DNA of 64,000 bases from Clostridium tunisiense TJ (GTDB taxonomy: Bacteria; Bacillota; Clostridia; Clostridiales; Clostridiaceae), in NCBI RefSeq assembly GCF_000300195.1, contig NZ_AMQH01000002.1:372001-436000 (forward strand). Direction: 5' to 3'. A program made the position numbers and the translations under genes. Of this stretch, positions 43,332 to 52,872 are shown piece after piece; position 1 is the first letter of the stretch; each line of letters begins with the position of its first letter. Below the pieces are notes generated by a model, which did not search any database, was not told the DNA's origin, and saw only the letters and a list, made by a program, of their open reading frames with translations.

Positions 43332-44708
43332 TTGAAAAAATTTAAAATCAGAGCTTTGCTTCTTGCCCTGACCCTTTCTATTTTTGCTAATACTTCCATA
43401 GCTCAGGCAGCAACTATAAAATATGATTTTAATAAAGATGGTTTAGTTGATGTTAAAGATATAGCGGAGCTATCTAAGTATTACTCTACAACAAATGCAG
43501 CCTATGACCTTAACAAAGACGGCATGGTTGACATTTATGATGTTACCCAAATCTCCACGGCTATAAATTATTCTGCCTTTAAGGTCTTTAACGCAAATGG
43601 GGACTTTGTAACAGGTTATAATAATGGAGACTTATTTTCTGCAATAAACGAAGCTTCAAAACTACCAAACGGCTTCGTTATGAGTAATGGAACCTTAGCT
43701 TGGAATTCTTCTTCCTATTGGATATACAATGGTGAAACCGTGGTTAAAAGTGCTCCAACAGCCTATCAAGCAATGGCTGAGGCTCAAAACTTAGCTGGTG
43801 GAAAAGTTGCTACAAAGCTTGGAACCCTACTCTACGATAAGGCTAATAATGTGAAAAATGTGCTTGGGGTAGCTAGTGATGATGTAAACTTCAGACAAGG
43901 ACCCAGTACCTCCACTGCAAAGCTAGGGGTATTGCCAAACAACACGTTAGTCCATGTACCTAATTTAGCAAGAAGCTTTTTTAATGTTGATTGGTACAAA
44001 AGTGATAACTCTATTTTAAAGGGTTATGTTTACTACAATTATATGGATATAATCCAGGATGATTTAAATCAATCCTTCCTTGGTTATGTAGCTGCAAAAA
44101 AAGAATCTGCTATGGATGCAGGTGCTATTTCAGATAATCCCGCTGATAATGGAGGAGTATCCTGTGGTGCCTTCCAGCTTTCTGCTAATATGGGAAGTCT
44201 TGGAGCCTTTATGACTTGGCTTCAGGGCATTGAACCTAACTATTATAAAACTTTAAACGATGCAAAGATTGCTGATGGTACCTATGGTGCAAACTTTAAA
44301 GCAGCCTGGGTTGGCATTGCAAATAGTGAGCATGATAAGTTCTATAAAATTCAGCAACAGTATACAAGGAAAAATTATTATGATTCTTTCTTAAGTATAG
44401 CTTCTAGAAATGGTTACGATACTCGAGAGCTTGTGAAATATAATGCTACTAGAAATATGATCATGTCCACTGCAATTCAACATGGTCCTACTGGTGCAAA
44501 AAACATTTTCATGGCTGCTGGTTCAATTAACGATATGAATAGTTTTATTGACAGAGTTTATGCTGAGAGGCTTAATATAACTGCTATAAAATATCCGCCA
44601 AACTCTCCAGACCCTGGCAAAGTTGCTATTTATAATGCAGTTAAAAATAGGTTTCAAGAAGAAAGTGCTGAAATTAAAAGAATCTACCAAAGAGAAATCA
44701 GCTATTAG
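43332..44708 (+). CDS. Secreted N-terminal dockerin protein with SH3 and lysozyme-like domain
   Basis: A 458-aa secreted protein; the start is TTG behind GAGGTGAT. Signal peptide to about residue 27. A dockerin follows at once (about 28-77) with loops DFNKDGLVDVKDIAEL and DLNKDGMVDIYDVTQI. Then come two short beta repeats, an SH3-like domain (DVNFRQGPSTSTAKLG, about 185-245) and a C-terminal region with KKESAMDAGAISDNPADNGG and VSCGAFQLSANMGSLGAFM. The last is similar to the chitosanase/lysozyme-like fold used in phage and secretion-system muramidases (Glu in a KKES context). It should act on peptidoglycan. An N-terminal dockerin is unusual; the other three dockerins in the window are C-terminal. 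A single-membrane-helix protein is encoded just downstream. Confidence 0.75.
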   Translation: MKKFKIRALLLALTLSIFANTSIAQAATIKYDFNKDGLVDVKDIAELSKYYSTTNAAYDLNKDGMVDIYDVTQISTAINYSAFKVFNANGDFVTGYNNGDLFSAINEASKLPNGFVMSNGTLAWNSSSYWIYNGETVVKSAPTAYQAMAEAQNLAGGKVATKLGTLLYDKANNVKNVLGVASDDVNFRQGPSTSTAKLGVLPNNTLVHVPNLARSFFNVDWYKSDNSILKGYVYYNYMDIIQDDLNQSFLGYVAAKKESAMDAGAISDNPADNGGVSCGAFQLSANMGSLGAFMTWLQGIEPNYYKTLNDAKIADGTYGANFKAAWVGIANSEHDKFYKIQQQYTRKNYYDSFLSIASRNGYDTRELVKYNATRNMIMSTAIQHGPTGAKNIFMAAGSINDMNSFIDRVYAERLNITAIKYPPNSPDPGKVAIYNAVKNRFQEESAEIKRIYQREISY

Positions 44709-44716
44709 GAGGATAT

Positions 44717-45214
44717 ATGAAAAAGAAATATGGGTACTTAATCCTAGTATTAGTTGTTATAGTAGCTTTATCAGGAACCTTTTATTTTGTTAATAAAAAC
44801 AAACAGGCTAATAAGGGCGAGGAAAAGGTAATTGTTATTAATCCGGTTCAAAACTATAAAAATAACGAGGCCTATGTTGAAGAAGTGGTAAATAACCTTT
44901 TCCAAATAACTACAAATCTTGTTAATAACAAGACCTCAGACCCTTCATACCTAGAGGAGGTAGTTGATAAGAATTCTAATGCCTTTAGTGCTGTGGAAAA
45001 GGAACTATCTGCTCTTAGGAAAACTGGTGGAGAAATCCAACTTGTTGTTGACTCTTTGAACATAACACAAAAGTCAGACACCCTATATGAGGTGGCAGTA
45101 ACTGTTGATAAGATTAATTCTAATGCTACTGAAAATAAACCTAACCTAGAAGATTTACTTTTAACTGTAAAGGTACAAGAAGGATATAAAATAGTTGAAT
45201 ATGTAAAAAAATAA
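44717..45214 (+). CDS. Unknown single-helix membrane-anchored protein
   Basis: A 165-aa protein with one N-terminal membrane helix (residues 5-26, without a lipobox cysteine) and an extracytoplasmic alpha/beta domain of about 130 residues. No family was recognised. It starts 9 bases after the lysozyme-like dockerin gene, behind AGGAGG, and is followed by a strong terminator, so the two make a two-gene unit. A partner or chaperone of the dockerin protein is possible, but there is no direct evidence. Confidence 0.6.
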   Translation: MKKKYGYLILVLVVIVALSGTFYFVNKNKQANKGEEKVIVINPVQNYKNNEAYVEEVVNNLFQITTNLVNNKTSDPSYLEEVVDKNSNAFSAVEKELSALRKTGGEIQLVVDSLNITQKSDTLYEVAVTVDKINSNATENKPNLEDLLLTVKVQEGYKIVEYVKK

Positions 45215-45218
45215 TTTA

Positions 45219-45258
45219 AAAGGAGCTAACTTATTTTTACTAGGTTAGCTCCTTTTTT
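45219..45258. terminator. Bidirectional terminator
   Basis: AAAGGAGCTAAC (45219-45230) pairs over 12 bp with GTTAGCTCCTTT (45244-45255), with T runs at both ends. It lies between the single-helix protein gene and the convergent M6 protease gene. Confidence 0.85.
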
Positions 45259-45324
45259 CTACTATTTATTATGCATACTTTTACCTTGTTTATTTAGTAA
45301 TTTTATAGGATCCTTATTAGTCTT

Positions 45325-47118
45325 TTATTGACCAAACCCTAGTGATACCTTTACTAAATCGTATAAGTCAATAATACTGTCTCCATTTACATCTAATCTT
45401 CTTTCATAGGCACTCTGACTATTAGAAACATTATAAGCTTTAGCTACAGTACCTAAATCCTTTATATCAATATATCCATCATTGTCAAAGTCTACAAAGT
45501 ATTTTCCACTGATTTTTATGTTCATACTAGCACTACTATCAGATAGTACGTTAAAGGTTAATCCAGTTGAGGAATTACTTTGTAGGTTACTGTTTGGTAT
45601 AGTATTGGTTGAGAAGGTACTATATAAAGACTTATTAAAGTAGTGCTTTAAGCCATTTCTATAGCCGCTCAAAGCATAATCCTCTTCCTTTAGGTCTAGC
45701 TGCTTTATTCCTAAGGCTGCTTCATTTGCTTCCTCTAGGTCTACACCTTTGCTATATTCATTGTCATTAACAGTGTTACTTCCCATATTAGCTTCAATGA
45801 CAGCTTCATTAATATGCCAAATTGCAACTCCTGAGTTTATTCCAAAAGTTCTTAAACTTTCATCATAGCTTGTGTGCTGCCTATTTTCTAGCAAGAAATA
45901 TTCCTTTGGATTTCTAGTTGGCACTTTTACCACATTATACTGCCCACTTAAGGAATAACTATTTAAGACTTCCTCTGTTTCATAGTTTATCACCTTAGGC
46001 TGTAGAAGGCCTAAATAGATTTTACTCCAAGGGTCTAAATTAGCTGGAGTTTGTCCTGAATATTCTCCAATTAAGTTTCCCCAGCTTCCTGAGCCCATTA
46101 AGCTGTGCTCTCCTACCCCTTGGGAACTATAATCAGTATCATAAAGATCTGGAAGACCTAGGTTATGCCCTATTTCATGAGTTAAAGCTCCTATTGTTGC
46201 CTTATGATCTTGGTGTTTCTCCCCAATGGCAATATAATCTTGATTGAAAAAGTTTATTCCATCTAAGGAAAATTGTAGAGGTACACTTGATTTATGTGCC
46301 CAAATGCTTGGCTCATAAACATATGGCTCTTCATATAAGGTTGAAGCTTCCTGTCCTGCTACCACTATAACTAAGTGCAGCTCCTCTGCAGTAAGTTTTC
46401 CATCTCCATCTTTATCATAGTCCTTAAAATTTATATAGGTGTTAGCTTGTACTAACACATCTCTAATATTATACTGTATGCCCTCTAATTTCCCTCCATA
46501 ATTAGGGTGATTATAGTTTAAGGTAACGTTTATCACTCCATCATTTGAGGTGCCTTCACTTTCTTGTACTGGCTGAAAATTAATTTTATTAAAAGAATTA
46601 TCCTTATAGTATTTGCTCAAGGACTTTGAATTCAAATTAAATATAGAGTCATACCAGCTTTCACTGCTATAGCTTAGTTTTACATCATTAAATTGAACCA
46701 AAAGTACTAAAGCCTTCTGAATTGGTGCAGGAGTCCTATTGCTGTTATATGCTGAAATTCTAGCTTTCTTAGCTAGTAAGGGTCTTTGAATTTGAAGCTT
46801 TTGTCCTAAATTATCCTTTGTTACTCTTTGCTCTGGCACTCCATCAATGTTATACTTTTCCTCCAAAGGAATTAGTTGTCCATATTTCATATTTGAATAA
46901 TGCCAGTAATCATCATTACCTTTTGTTAGAATACTGCCTTCTTCTCCAACTAAATAGTTTAACTTTTCATCCCCTGAAAGTGTAGCCTTGAATTCTACCC
47001 CATTCGGTTGAGCTACCACTCTGCTTTTATTATTCGCAGGTACAGCTTGTACATCTTTACTTATGGCTAATAACATTATGGTGAAAATAATTGTCCATAT
47101 TTTTGTAACTTTACCCAT
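45325..47118 (-). CDS. M6-type metalloprotease with C-terminal dockerin
   Basis: A 597-aa secreted protease of the immune-inhibitor-A type. Signal peptide about residues 1-25, then a pro-region. The zinc site THEIGHNLGLPDLYD (HExxHxxGxxD, about residue 313) is followed by SLMGSGSWG, which holds the Met-turn, and a region with LLENRQHTSYDESLR typical of M6. At the C-terminus a dockerin (about 540-597) shows DFDNDGYIDIKDLG and a second loop ending IIDLYDLV. M6 proteases with a dockerin could be presented on a cohesin scaffold. The protein substrate is not known. Confidence 0.9.
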   Translation of the reverse strand: MGKVTKIWTIIFTIMLLAISKDVQAVPANNKSRVVAQPNGVEFKATLSGDEKLNYLVGEEGSILTKGNDDYWHYSNMKYGQLIPLEEKYNIDGVPEQRVTKDNLGQKLQIQRPLLAKKARISAYNSNRTPAPIQKALVLLVQFNDVKLSYSSESWYDSIFNLNSKSLSKYYKDNSFNKINFQPVQESEGTSNDGVINVTLNYNHPNYGGKLEGIQYNIRDVLVQANTYINFKDYDKDGDGKLTAEELHLVIVVAGQEASTLYEEPYVYEPSIWAHKSSVPLQFSLDGINFFNQDYIAIGEKHQDHKATIGALTHEIGHNLGLPDLYDTDYSSQGVGEHSLMGSGSWGNLIGEYSGQTPANLDPWSKIYLGLLQPKVINYETEEVLNSYSLSGQYNVVKVPTRNPKEYFLLENRQHTSYDESLRTFGINSGVAIWHINEAVIEANMGSNTVNDNEYSKGVDLEEANEAALGIKQLDLKEEDYALSGYRNGLKHYFNKSLYSTFSTNTIPNSNLQSNSSTGLTFNVLSDSSASMNIKISGKYFVDFDNDGYIDIKDLGTVAKAYNVSNSQSAYERRLDVNGDSIIDLYDLVKVSLGFGQ

Positions 47119-47686
47119 TTTCTCCCCCCAAAAAAATAAAAATAATATTGATTATGTAGTCCTAACCTTTATATTAAGGCTGTTATAATTTCTTAAAGGC
47201 TTTTGTACTAAATAATTTCAAAATTCATCATAATACCCTATAACATGCACTTTCTATAAAGTTAATTTTATTATATCATAAAGTTTAGTATAAATAACCA
47301 GAAATTAATTGCTGAAATACTAATTTTCAAAGAAAATGTGCAATTACTCATAATAATTACACAAGTCTTTTGTAAACTATTTGCATATTCTTATATTCTT
47401 GTATTCTTCTCTTGTTATATTGTGGTACTCAACTATAGTATTTTCAGCTTGTATTTATACATTTTTTACCACATCTTATCGAATTATTATAATTATCATG
47501 ATAAGTTGTAGAACTTCTCAAGTAATTTTCCATTAATTCCATTATTTTTTTCATATCTTTTGAATAAGGTTAAAGGTTTTTTTTAATTTATGTAGAATAG
47601 TTTAAAAGTAAAATGACTTTATTATTCTTGACCAAATGGATACTGGTTAAAGTTCCTATATTTATAACTTAACAAAGGAGGTTCAA
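47119..47686. other. Divergent intergenic region, no gene seen
   Basis: A 568-base AT-rich gap between two divergent dockerin genes. Short related stretches AGCCTTTAAGAA and AGCCTTAATATAA occur on the minus strand near the protease start. No frame, structured RNA or convincing promoter pair was picked. Confidence 0.5.
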
Positions 47687-50245
47687 ATGAAAAAAAGTTT
47701 AAAAATCATAAGTTCTTTAGTTGTAACTCTTACTTTGCTTTTTAACAGTACCGCAACTGCAGGTGCTACAGGGTTTGAAAAGGCCTCATCAACTGGGGAA
47801 ATATCCACTCCTAAAGAGGAGTTTAGAGGTGCATGGGTAAGTACTGTATTTAATATAGATTGGCCCTCAGATACTGGTCTTTCTATTGCTACTCAAAAAC
47901 AACAGTATCTAAATCTTGTTAATGAGATGGATTCCATGAATCTTAATGCTGTAATCTTTCAAGTAAGATCCATGGGTGATGCAATTTACCCTTCTAATTA
48001 TGCTCCTTGGTCTAAATACTTAACAGGAAATTTAGGACAGGCCCCTGGATATGACCCTTTACAATTTGCTGTAGAGGAAGCTCATAAGAAAAATATGGAG
48101 TTTCACGCTTGGTTTAACCCCTTTAGAATTTCTTCGGACCCAAGCTTTAATAAAGACCTTTACATAAGCAAACTTCCTGCCAGCAGTCCTCTTAAGAGCC
48201 ATCCTGAATGGATTGTTAATGCTGGAAACTATTATTGTCTTAATCCTGGAGTACCAGAAGCTAGACAATATATTATTGATTTAGTATTAGAAGTGGTTAA
48301 AAACTATGATATCGATGCTATTCATTTTGATGATTATTTCTATCCTGGAACTTCTTTCCCCGATAGCGAGCAATTTGCTACCTATGGAAAAAGTTTTAGT
48401 AACATCAATGATTGGCGAAGAGATAATGTAAACAAACTTATTTCTCAGCTCTATTCTAAAATTAAAGCAGAGAAAAGCTATGTGAAGTTTGGTGTAAGTC
48501 CTTCTGGAATCTGGAGAAATAGTTCTTCTGATCCTAATGGTTCAGCAACTTCCGGCAAGAGTCATTATGAAACAGCTTATGCAGACTCAGTAAAATGGAT
48601 CAATGAGGGTTGGCTGGATTATATTATTCCTCAGGTATACTGGTATATTGGCCAACCTGGTGCTGATTATGCAGTACTTACTGAATGGTGGGCTAACCAA
48701 GTTAAGGGAAAAAATACTCATCTTTATATGGGGCAAGCAGCCTATAAGGTAAATACCTCTGGTGCTTGGTTATCTGGAGATGAAATTTTAAAGCAAGTTA
48801 ATCTTAACAGACAGTATGAAGCTATAAAAGGAAATTCCTTGTTTAGCATCTCTGATGTTTTGGAAAATAAATTAGGAATAAAAGATAACTTAAAAAACAT
48901 TTCCTTTAAATCGAAAGCTATAATTCCTGCAATGCCATGGATTGATAGTAGTAAACCAAGTGCACCCTTTATTAATTCTGTCAAAAGTACTGGCACAGGT
49001 ATGCAGGTTAATTGGACTAATTCTAACCCTAACGATACTTCTTATTATTTTGTTTATAGGTTTAATACCTCGGAAACTATTACCTTAAATAATCCATCAA
49101 AAATTGTGGGTAAAGTTCAGGGGACAAGCGAAAAAAATTATACTTTCCTAGATACTACCGCAAGCCCAGGTGAAAGCTACTATTATGTGGTAACCTCAGT
49201 GGATAGAAGTAATAATGAAAGTAGTCCAAGTAATAAACGAATAAGTTCTGGAGTTAAGATATACAACTTTACAATAGATAAACCATCGCCTCAAAAGGTA
49301 TATTCTCTGATAAACCTTAGCGCCAATGGGGAAGGAAATAGTGGAGAGCTACTCTATAAGTTCTCTGTTTATGATGGTTCTAGCAAAAAACTAATTCAAG
49401 ATTATTCCACCTCTAGTAGCTGTGAGTGGGTACCTTCTAAGGCTGGGGATTACACTATAATTCTTGAAGCAAAAAATTCTGATTCTCCTAATAGCTACGA
49501 TGTGATTATGGAAAGTAATTTCCGTATCGATGCCTTAAAAAAGATATTCTTAGATCCTGGTCACGGTGGCAGTGATTCTGGTGCACCAGGGTATTATGGG
49601 ACCTATGAAAAAAACATTGTTTTACCTATAGGATTAAAACTAAGAAACATGCTTACTAAAAATGGTATTGATATTATGATGTCTAGAACCAGTGACACCT
49701 ATCCAACTTTAGGTGCTAGAACAACTATGGCAAATAATTGGAAGAGTGATTTATTCGTTTCTCTTCATACTAATTCTGTTGAGGGTTCTACTGCAACTTA
49801 TGGACTTGAAACCTTTCATTATCCTGGTGAATATACTGCAAGAGACGTAGCATCTATTATTCAAAGTTATTTAATTAGAAACACTGGTACAAAGGATAGG
49901 GGAGTTAAATCAGCGGACTTTTATGTGCTGAGGGAAACTGATATGACTTCAGTTTTAGTAGAGTTTGGCTTTATGTCTAATCCACAAGAGGAAACTAAAC
50001 TTAATACAGATAGCTATCAAACCCTTTGTGCTCAATCTGTAGCGGATGCACTCTTGGATTACTATGATATTAATCCTAATGATTTGAATAAAGATAGTGC
50101 TGTGGATATAAGAGATTATGCTTTCATGGCAAAACGCTATAATACAGATGAGGCTTCAGCTAACTGGAATGAGGGCTTAGACTTTAACGGAGATAAAATT
50201 ATTGATCTCTATGACCTTGTTAATTTCTCAAAGAAAATAAACTAA
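47687..50245 (+). CDS. GHL10 glycosidase plus amidase with dockerin
   Basis: An 852-aa secreted multi-enzyme. Signal peptide to about residue 28. A GHL10-family (DUF187-type) catalytic domain spans about 45-370: FRGAWVSTVFNIDWPSD, DSMNLNAVIFQVRSMGDA, IHFDDYFYPG and YIIPQVYWYI. A fibronectin-III-like module is near 425-515. Amidase_3 starts at 618 with FLDPGHGGSDSGAPG and later shows SLHTNS and VLVEFGFMSN, the zinc and catalytic residues of N-acetylmuramoyl-L-alanine amidases. A C-terminal dockerin (about 795-852) has DLNKDSAVDIRDY and a second loop ending IIDLYDLV. Both catalytic domains can act on peptidoglycan or its decorations. Start ATG behind AAAGGAGG. It is a single gene with its own terminator. 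Confidence 0.9.
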   Translation: MKKSLKIISSLVVTLTLLFNSTATAGATGFEKASSTGEISTPKEEFRGAWVSTVFNIDWPSDTGLSIATQKQQYLNLVNEMDSMNLNAVIFQVRSMGDAIYPSNYAPWSKYLTGNLGQAPGYDPLQFAVEEAHKKNMEFHAWFNPFRISSDPSFNKDLYISKLPASSPLKSHPEWIVNAGNYYCLNPGVPEARQYIIDLVLEVVKNYDIDAIHFDDYFYPGTSFPDSEQFATYGKSFSNINDWRRDNVNKLISQLYSKIKAEKSYVKFGVSPSGIWRNSSSDPNGSATSGKSHYETAYADSVKWINEGWLDYIIPQVYWYIGQPGADYAVLTEWWANQVKGKNTHLYMGQAAYKVNTSGAWLSGDEILKQVNLNRQYEAIKGNSLFSISDVLENKLGIKDNLKNISFKSKAIIPAMPWIDSSKPSAPFINSVKSTGTGMQVNWTNSNPNDTSYYFVYRFNTSETITLNNPSKIVGKVQGTSEKNYTFLDTTASPGESYYYVVTSVDRSNNESSPSNKRISSGVKIYNFTIDKPSPQKVYSLINLSANGEGNSGELLYKFSVYDGSSKKLIQDYSTSSSCEWVPSKAGDYTIILEAKNSDSPNSYDVIMESNFRIDALKKIFLDPGHGGSDSGAPGYYGTYEKNIVLPIGLKLRNMLTKNGIDIMMSRTSDTYPTLGARTTMANNWKSDLFVSLHTNSVEGSTATYGLETFHYPGEYTARDVASIIQSYLIRNTGTKDRGVKSADFYVLRETDMTSVLVEFGFMSNPQEETKLNTDSYQTLCAQSVADALLDYYDINPNDLNKDSAVDIRDYAFMAKRYNTDEASANWNEGLDFNGDKIIDLYDLVNFSKKIN

Positions 50246-50255
50246 TTAAAATTTA

Positions 50256-50289
50256 AAGGAGTAATGTATAACTTTATACATTACTCCTT
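50256..50289. terminator. Bidirectional terminator
   Basis: AAGGAGTAATGTATAA and TTATACATTACTCCTT form a 16-bp perfect inverted repeat with almost no spacer. It separates the GHL10/amidase gene from the convergent flippase gene. Confidence 0.82.
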
Positions 50290-50309
50290 ATTTGTTTGGT
50301 ATTTATATG

Positions 50310-51650
50310 TTACTGTTCTATTTTCTTTATGCTTTTATAGGTTGTAATTGGCCCTAATACAGCGAATAGTAACAAGGAAATTCCTGTACCCATGGCTATT
50401 CCTGTGCTTCCTAGGTTAAACTTATTAACTAACAATATACATAAAGGTATGTTAATTGCTCCAGCAAAAAGATAAGCTACCATTTGAATATTTAACTCAC
50501 CTATGGCATTTAGGAAGTATTGGAAGATAGTACACCAAATATGAATCATAGTGTAGGCTGCACAAGCTATAATTAAACCAATACTAGTTTTTTGTGCTTT
50601 ACCAGCCCATACATTAATTACAGGATTGGTTATAAATATGGTTATTATTATTCCAACACCTATTAAGGCTGTTACCATATATATTTTTTTAAAGGTGCTT
50701 TTTATCCATTTTACATCCTTTTCATAATAAGCCTTAGCAAAAGCACTCCAAAATGGTGTCATTATTACTATAAATACTGTAATAAAGTTTCTAAAAAGCT
50801 TACTGACAAAGTAATATGGGCTTACTTCTTCAGGTCCCAATAACTTTGTAATAAGAAAACTATCTGTTGAGAATAAAACTACTGTTGCTATTTGAATTAT
50901 TAAAAACTTTGTACTAGTTCCTAAAATATCTTTTGTAAGAGTTCTATCCACAAACTTAAAGCTTGGTCTTACTTCTTTTAATTCTCCACTAAAATCTCTA
51001 AAGCTAAGCCATAATATAATTACAATAGCTGAAAAATTGTATATAAAACTCATGAGTATAACATTATTTATATTAAAAATGTTAAAGAGAAAAATTATTC
51101 CACAATTTACTGCAGTGGATAGAAAGGAAATATAGTTAACTAAATAAGACTTCATTATTGCATGATATATAGGGAAAATTAAGCCCAAGTAGAAATACAC
51201 TAAATAAAGATTTATCATTAAGTTCATCATCAGTGTTAGTGTGTTTCTTGGTAGTACCTCAGGACTTACATTAAAGACCCCATTCCAGTCAATTATAAAA
51301 CTTGAAACCGTAAATATGACTAAAAATATTACAGTTAATATTCCCATGATATAATAGGTAGTACTTATATATTTTTTCGCTAAAACATGATTTTTTTCGT
51401 TTAGAGCATCAGTTAGCTTATTTCTTAACCCATTTGCAAGGCCCATATCTAGCATGTTTATCCAGGTAAGAATAGATAGAATGGTAAACCATACTCCAGC
51501 AATGCTGTCATCTCCAACGTTTCTATAAATTAACCCAGTTAAAATTACATTCCCTACTATATACCCACCACGGAATATTCCTAACCCAAGTATATTTTTA
51601 ATTATGGAGTTGTTATTAAACTTACTCCATATTTCTTTCATTTTATTCAT
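50310..51650 (-). CDS. Polysaccharide flippase (MOP superfamily)
   Basis: A 446-aa membrane protein with about twelve to fourteen helices, of the Wzx/RfbX branch; LGLGIFRGGYIVGNVIL opens the first helix and YYFVSKLFRNFITVF is a typical middle segment. It is isolated from any glycosyltransferase, between a dockerin gene and the anchored cohesin gene. The start ATG follows GGAG; an upstream ATG five codons earlier has no site. It may export another glycan, possibly one made by the cassette at 57783-63548 or the plus-strand operon at 18617-25294. Confidence 0.85.
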   Translation of the reverse strand: MNKMKEIWSKFNNNSIIKNILGLGIFRGGYIVGNVILTGLIYRNVGDDSIAGVWFTILSILTWINMLDMGLANGLRNKLTDALNEKNHVLAKKYISTTYYIMGILTVIFLVIFTVSSFIIDWNGVFNVSPEVLPRNTLTLMMNLMINLYLVYFYLGLIFPIYHAIMKSYLVNYISFLSTAVNCGIIFLFNIFNINNVILMSFIYNFSAIVIILWLSFRDFSGELKEVRPSFKFVDRTLTKDILGTSTKFLIIQIATVVLFSTDSFLITKLLGPEEVSPYYFVSKLFRNFITVFIVIMTPFWSAFAKAYYEKDVKWIKSTFKKIYMVTALIGVGIIITIFITNPVINVWAGKAQKTSIGLIIACAAYTMIHIWCTIFQYFLNAIGELNIQMVAYLFAGAINIPLCILLVNKFNLGSTGIAMGTGISLLLFAVLGPITTYKSIKKIEQ

Positions 51651-51761
51651 TGTTATTCTCCTCATTACACTTTATAAATTAAAATTAGTAATCCATAGTA
51701 ATTTTTTTCTTTTGTAAAAGTTTAGTGCTACTTTTCTCCATCCAATATTAATGGTTTTAAA

Positions 51762-52583
51762 CTATTTCTTTTTCTTAAATCTAAAATATCCAAATCCACC
51801 TAGGGAAATAATAATTATTCCGCCTAAAATATAAGCTATAGATGTACTCTTACCTTTAGGATTATTATTTTTAGGTTGCTTTGCTATATCCTTATCATCC
51901 TTTGTACTATCATCAGGATTAGCAGGGTTAGCATTATTATCTATAGCTTTCCCATCCTTTTCAACTGTAGCATCCTTTGACGTGTTTGTTTGTTCGCTAC
52001 TAGTTTCCTTGTTTGAATCCTTGTTAACCTTCTCCCCCTCTGCTACCTTTTCAATTTTAGGTGCAGTATAAGTAAAGGGCTCAAATTTATAAGGCAGCTC
52101 TTCAATATTTTTATCACAAATTTGCATTGTTACAGTGTAATCTTCATTAGGAGTTTTATTTCCATACTTACTTGTAAGCTTAAAATCCTTAGTGTCTAGC
52201 ACTGTAGCTTTGAGCTTTATTAAGTTTCCTTTTCCTGAAAATCCATTAATATTGCCCATGCAAGTAAACCCATAACTCACTAAGCCTTTGGCTTCATCTA
52301 TGTTGTTTAAAGCTTCAAACTTGCTTATTTTGTTGTCACTTATTAATTCTCCTGGAATAATTTCTTCAATTTTTAGCACCTTTGAATCATACTTAAAATA
52401 AAAAGATGCTGCATATAAACTTTTTATTTCACTAATATCTACTAATATTTCAATGTGATTGCCTTTTTCTACTGTACCTTTTATGGTTGCCTTTACCTCT
52501 AAATTTTCTGCGGCTTTAGCCTTAAAAGAAAATATAAAGCATAAGCAAAATGCAACTAAAAGGATGTTTATTCCTCTCTTCAT
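51762..52583 (-). CDS. Membrane-anchored cohesin protein
   Basis: A 273-aa surface protein. Signal peptide about residues 1-24 (KAKAA). The cohesin domain follows at about 25-170, a nine-strand beta-sandwich: EILVDISEIKSLYAASFYF, KYDSKVLKIEEI and GLVSYGFTCMGN are the strands with the typical LYAxxFxxxYD core. Then comes a Glu/Asp/Ser/Thr-rich linker of about 60 residues, and a C-terminal membrane helix (IAYILGGIIIISLGGFGYF) with a basic end FRFKKKK but no LPXTG motif. This layout resembles an anchoring scaffoldin: the cohesin faces out on a flexible stalk. It should bind one of the four dockerin proteins in the window. A 20-base palindrome lies about 47 bases upstream. The next gene is a galE. 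Confidence 0.85.
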   Translation of the reverse strand: MKRGINILLVAFCLCFIFSFKAKAAENLEVKATIKGTVEKGNHIEILVDISEIKSLYAASFYFKYDSKVLKIEEIIPGELISDNKISKFEALNNIDEAKGLVSYGFTCMGNINGFSGKGNLIKLKATVLDTKDFKLTSKYGNKTPNEDYTVTMQICDKNIEELPYKFEPFTYTAPKIEKVAEGEKVNKDSNKETSSEQTNTSKDATVEKDGKAIDNNANPANPDDSTKDDKDIAKQPKNNNPKGKSTSIAYILGGIIIISLGGFGYFRFKKKK

Positions 52584-52629
52584 ACCTTTTCCCCCACTTC
52601 TAATGGTATTTCTTTCATTTATTAAGTTC

Positions 52630-52649
52630 CTTAACTTTAGAAAGTTAAG
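52630..52649. promoter_or_regulatory. Palindrome upstream of the anchored cohesin gene
   Basis: CTTAACTTT and AAAGTTAAG flank two bases, a perfect 9-bp inverted repeat about 47 bases before the start codon of the cohesin gene. It could be an operator or a leader hairpin. Confidence 0.4.
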
Positions 52650-52797
52650 TTATTTCCATGCTATTTTATAATATCCTGGTTTTTATCATAATCCATAGTT
52701 ACCTAGTACGGGTTTCTACAAAATTATACTATATTAAGCTGTAAAATTCTATAAGATTATAATTCCAATAACTTCTGAGCTTTTATAAAAATAAAGA

Positions 52798-52816
52798 GGC
52801 GAAGAATACACTTGCC
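52798..52816 (-). terminator. Possible terminator of the second galE
   Basis: On the minus strand GGC-AAG and CTT-GCC pair with one bulged C around 6 bases, followed by TCTTTATTTTTAT. It is about 60 bases after the galE stop. The stem is short. Confidence 0.4.
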
Positions 52817-52872
52817 CCTTGAATTTATCTGCTTTTATAATTTATAGTTTGTTGCCTTCAATTGTTTAATAT

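Noticed and set aside
43332..44708. Phage lysin or prophage remnant, because of the SH3 plus lysozyme-like domains
   Set aside because: It has a signal peptide and dockerin, and no phage genes are near; a host surface enzyme is the simpler reading.
47119..47686. c-di-GMP or other riboswitch in long leader regions (also 42664-43331 and 54334-54785)
   Set aside because: No conserved riboswitch core was found by eye. Only simple inverted or direct repeats are present, so none was called.
51762..52583. Sortase-anchored cohesin protein
   Set aside because: The C-terminus is a membrane helix with a basic tail and no LPXTG-like motif before it; it is more likely anchored by the helix itself.
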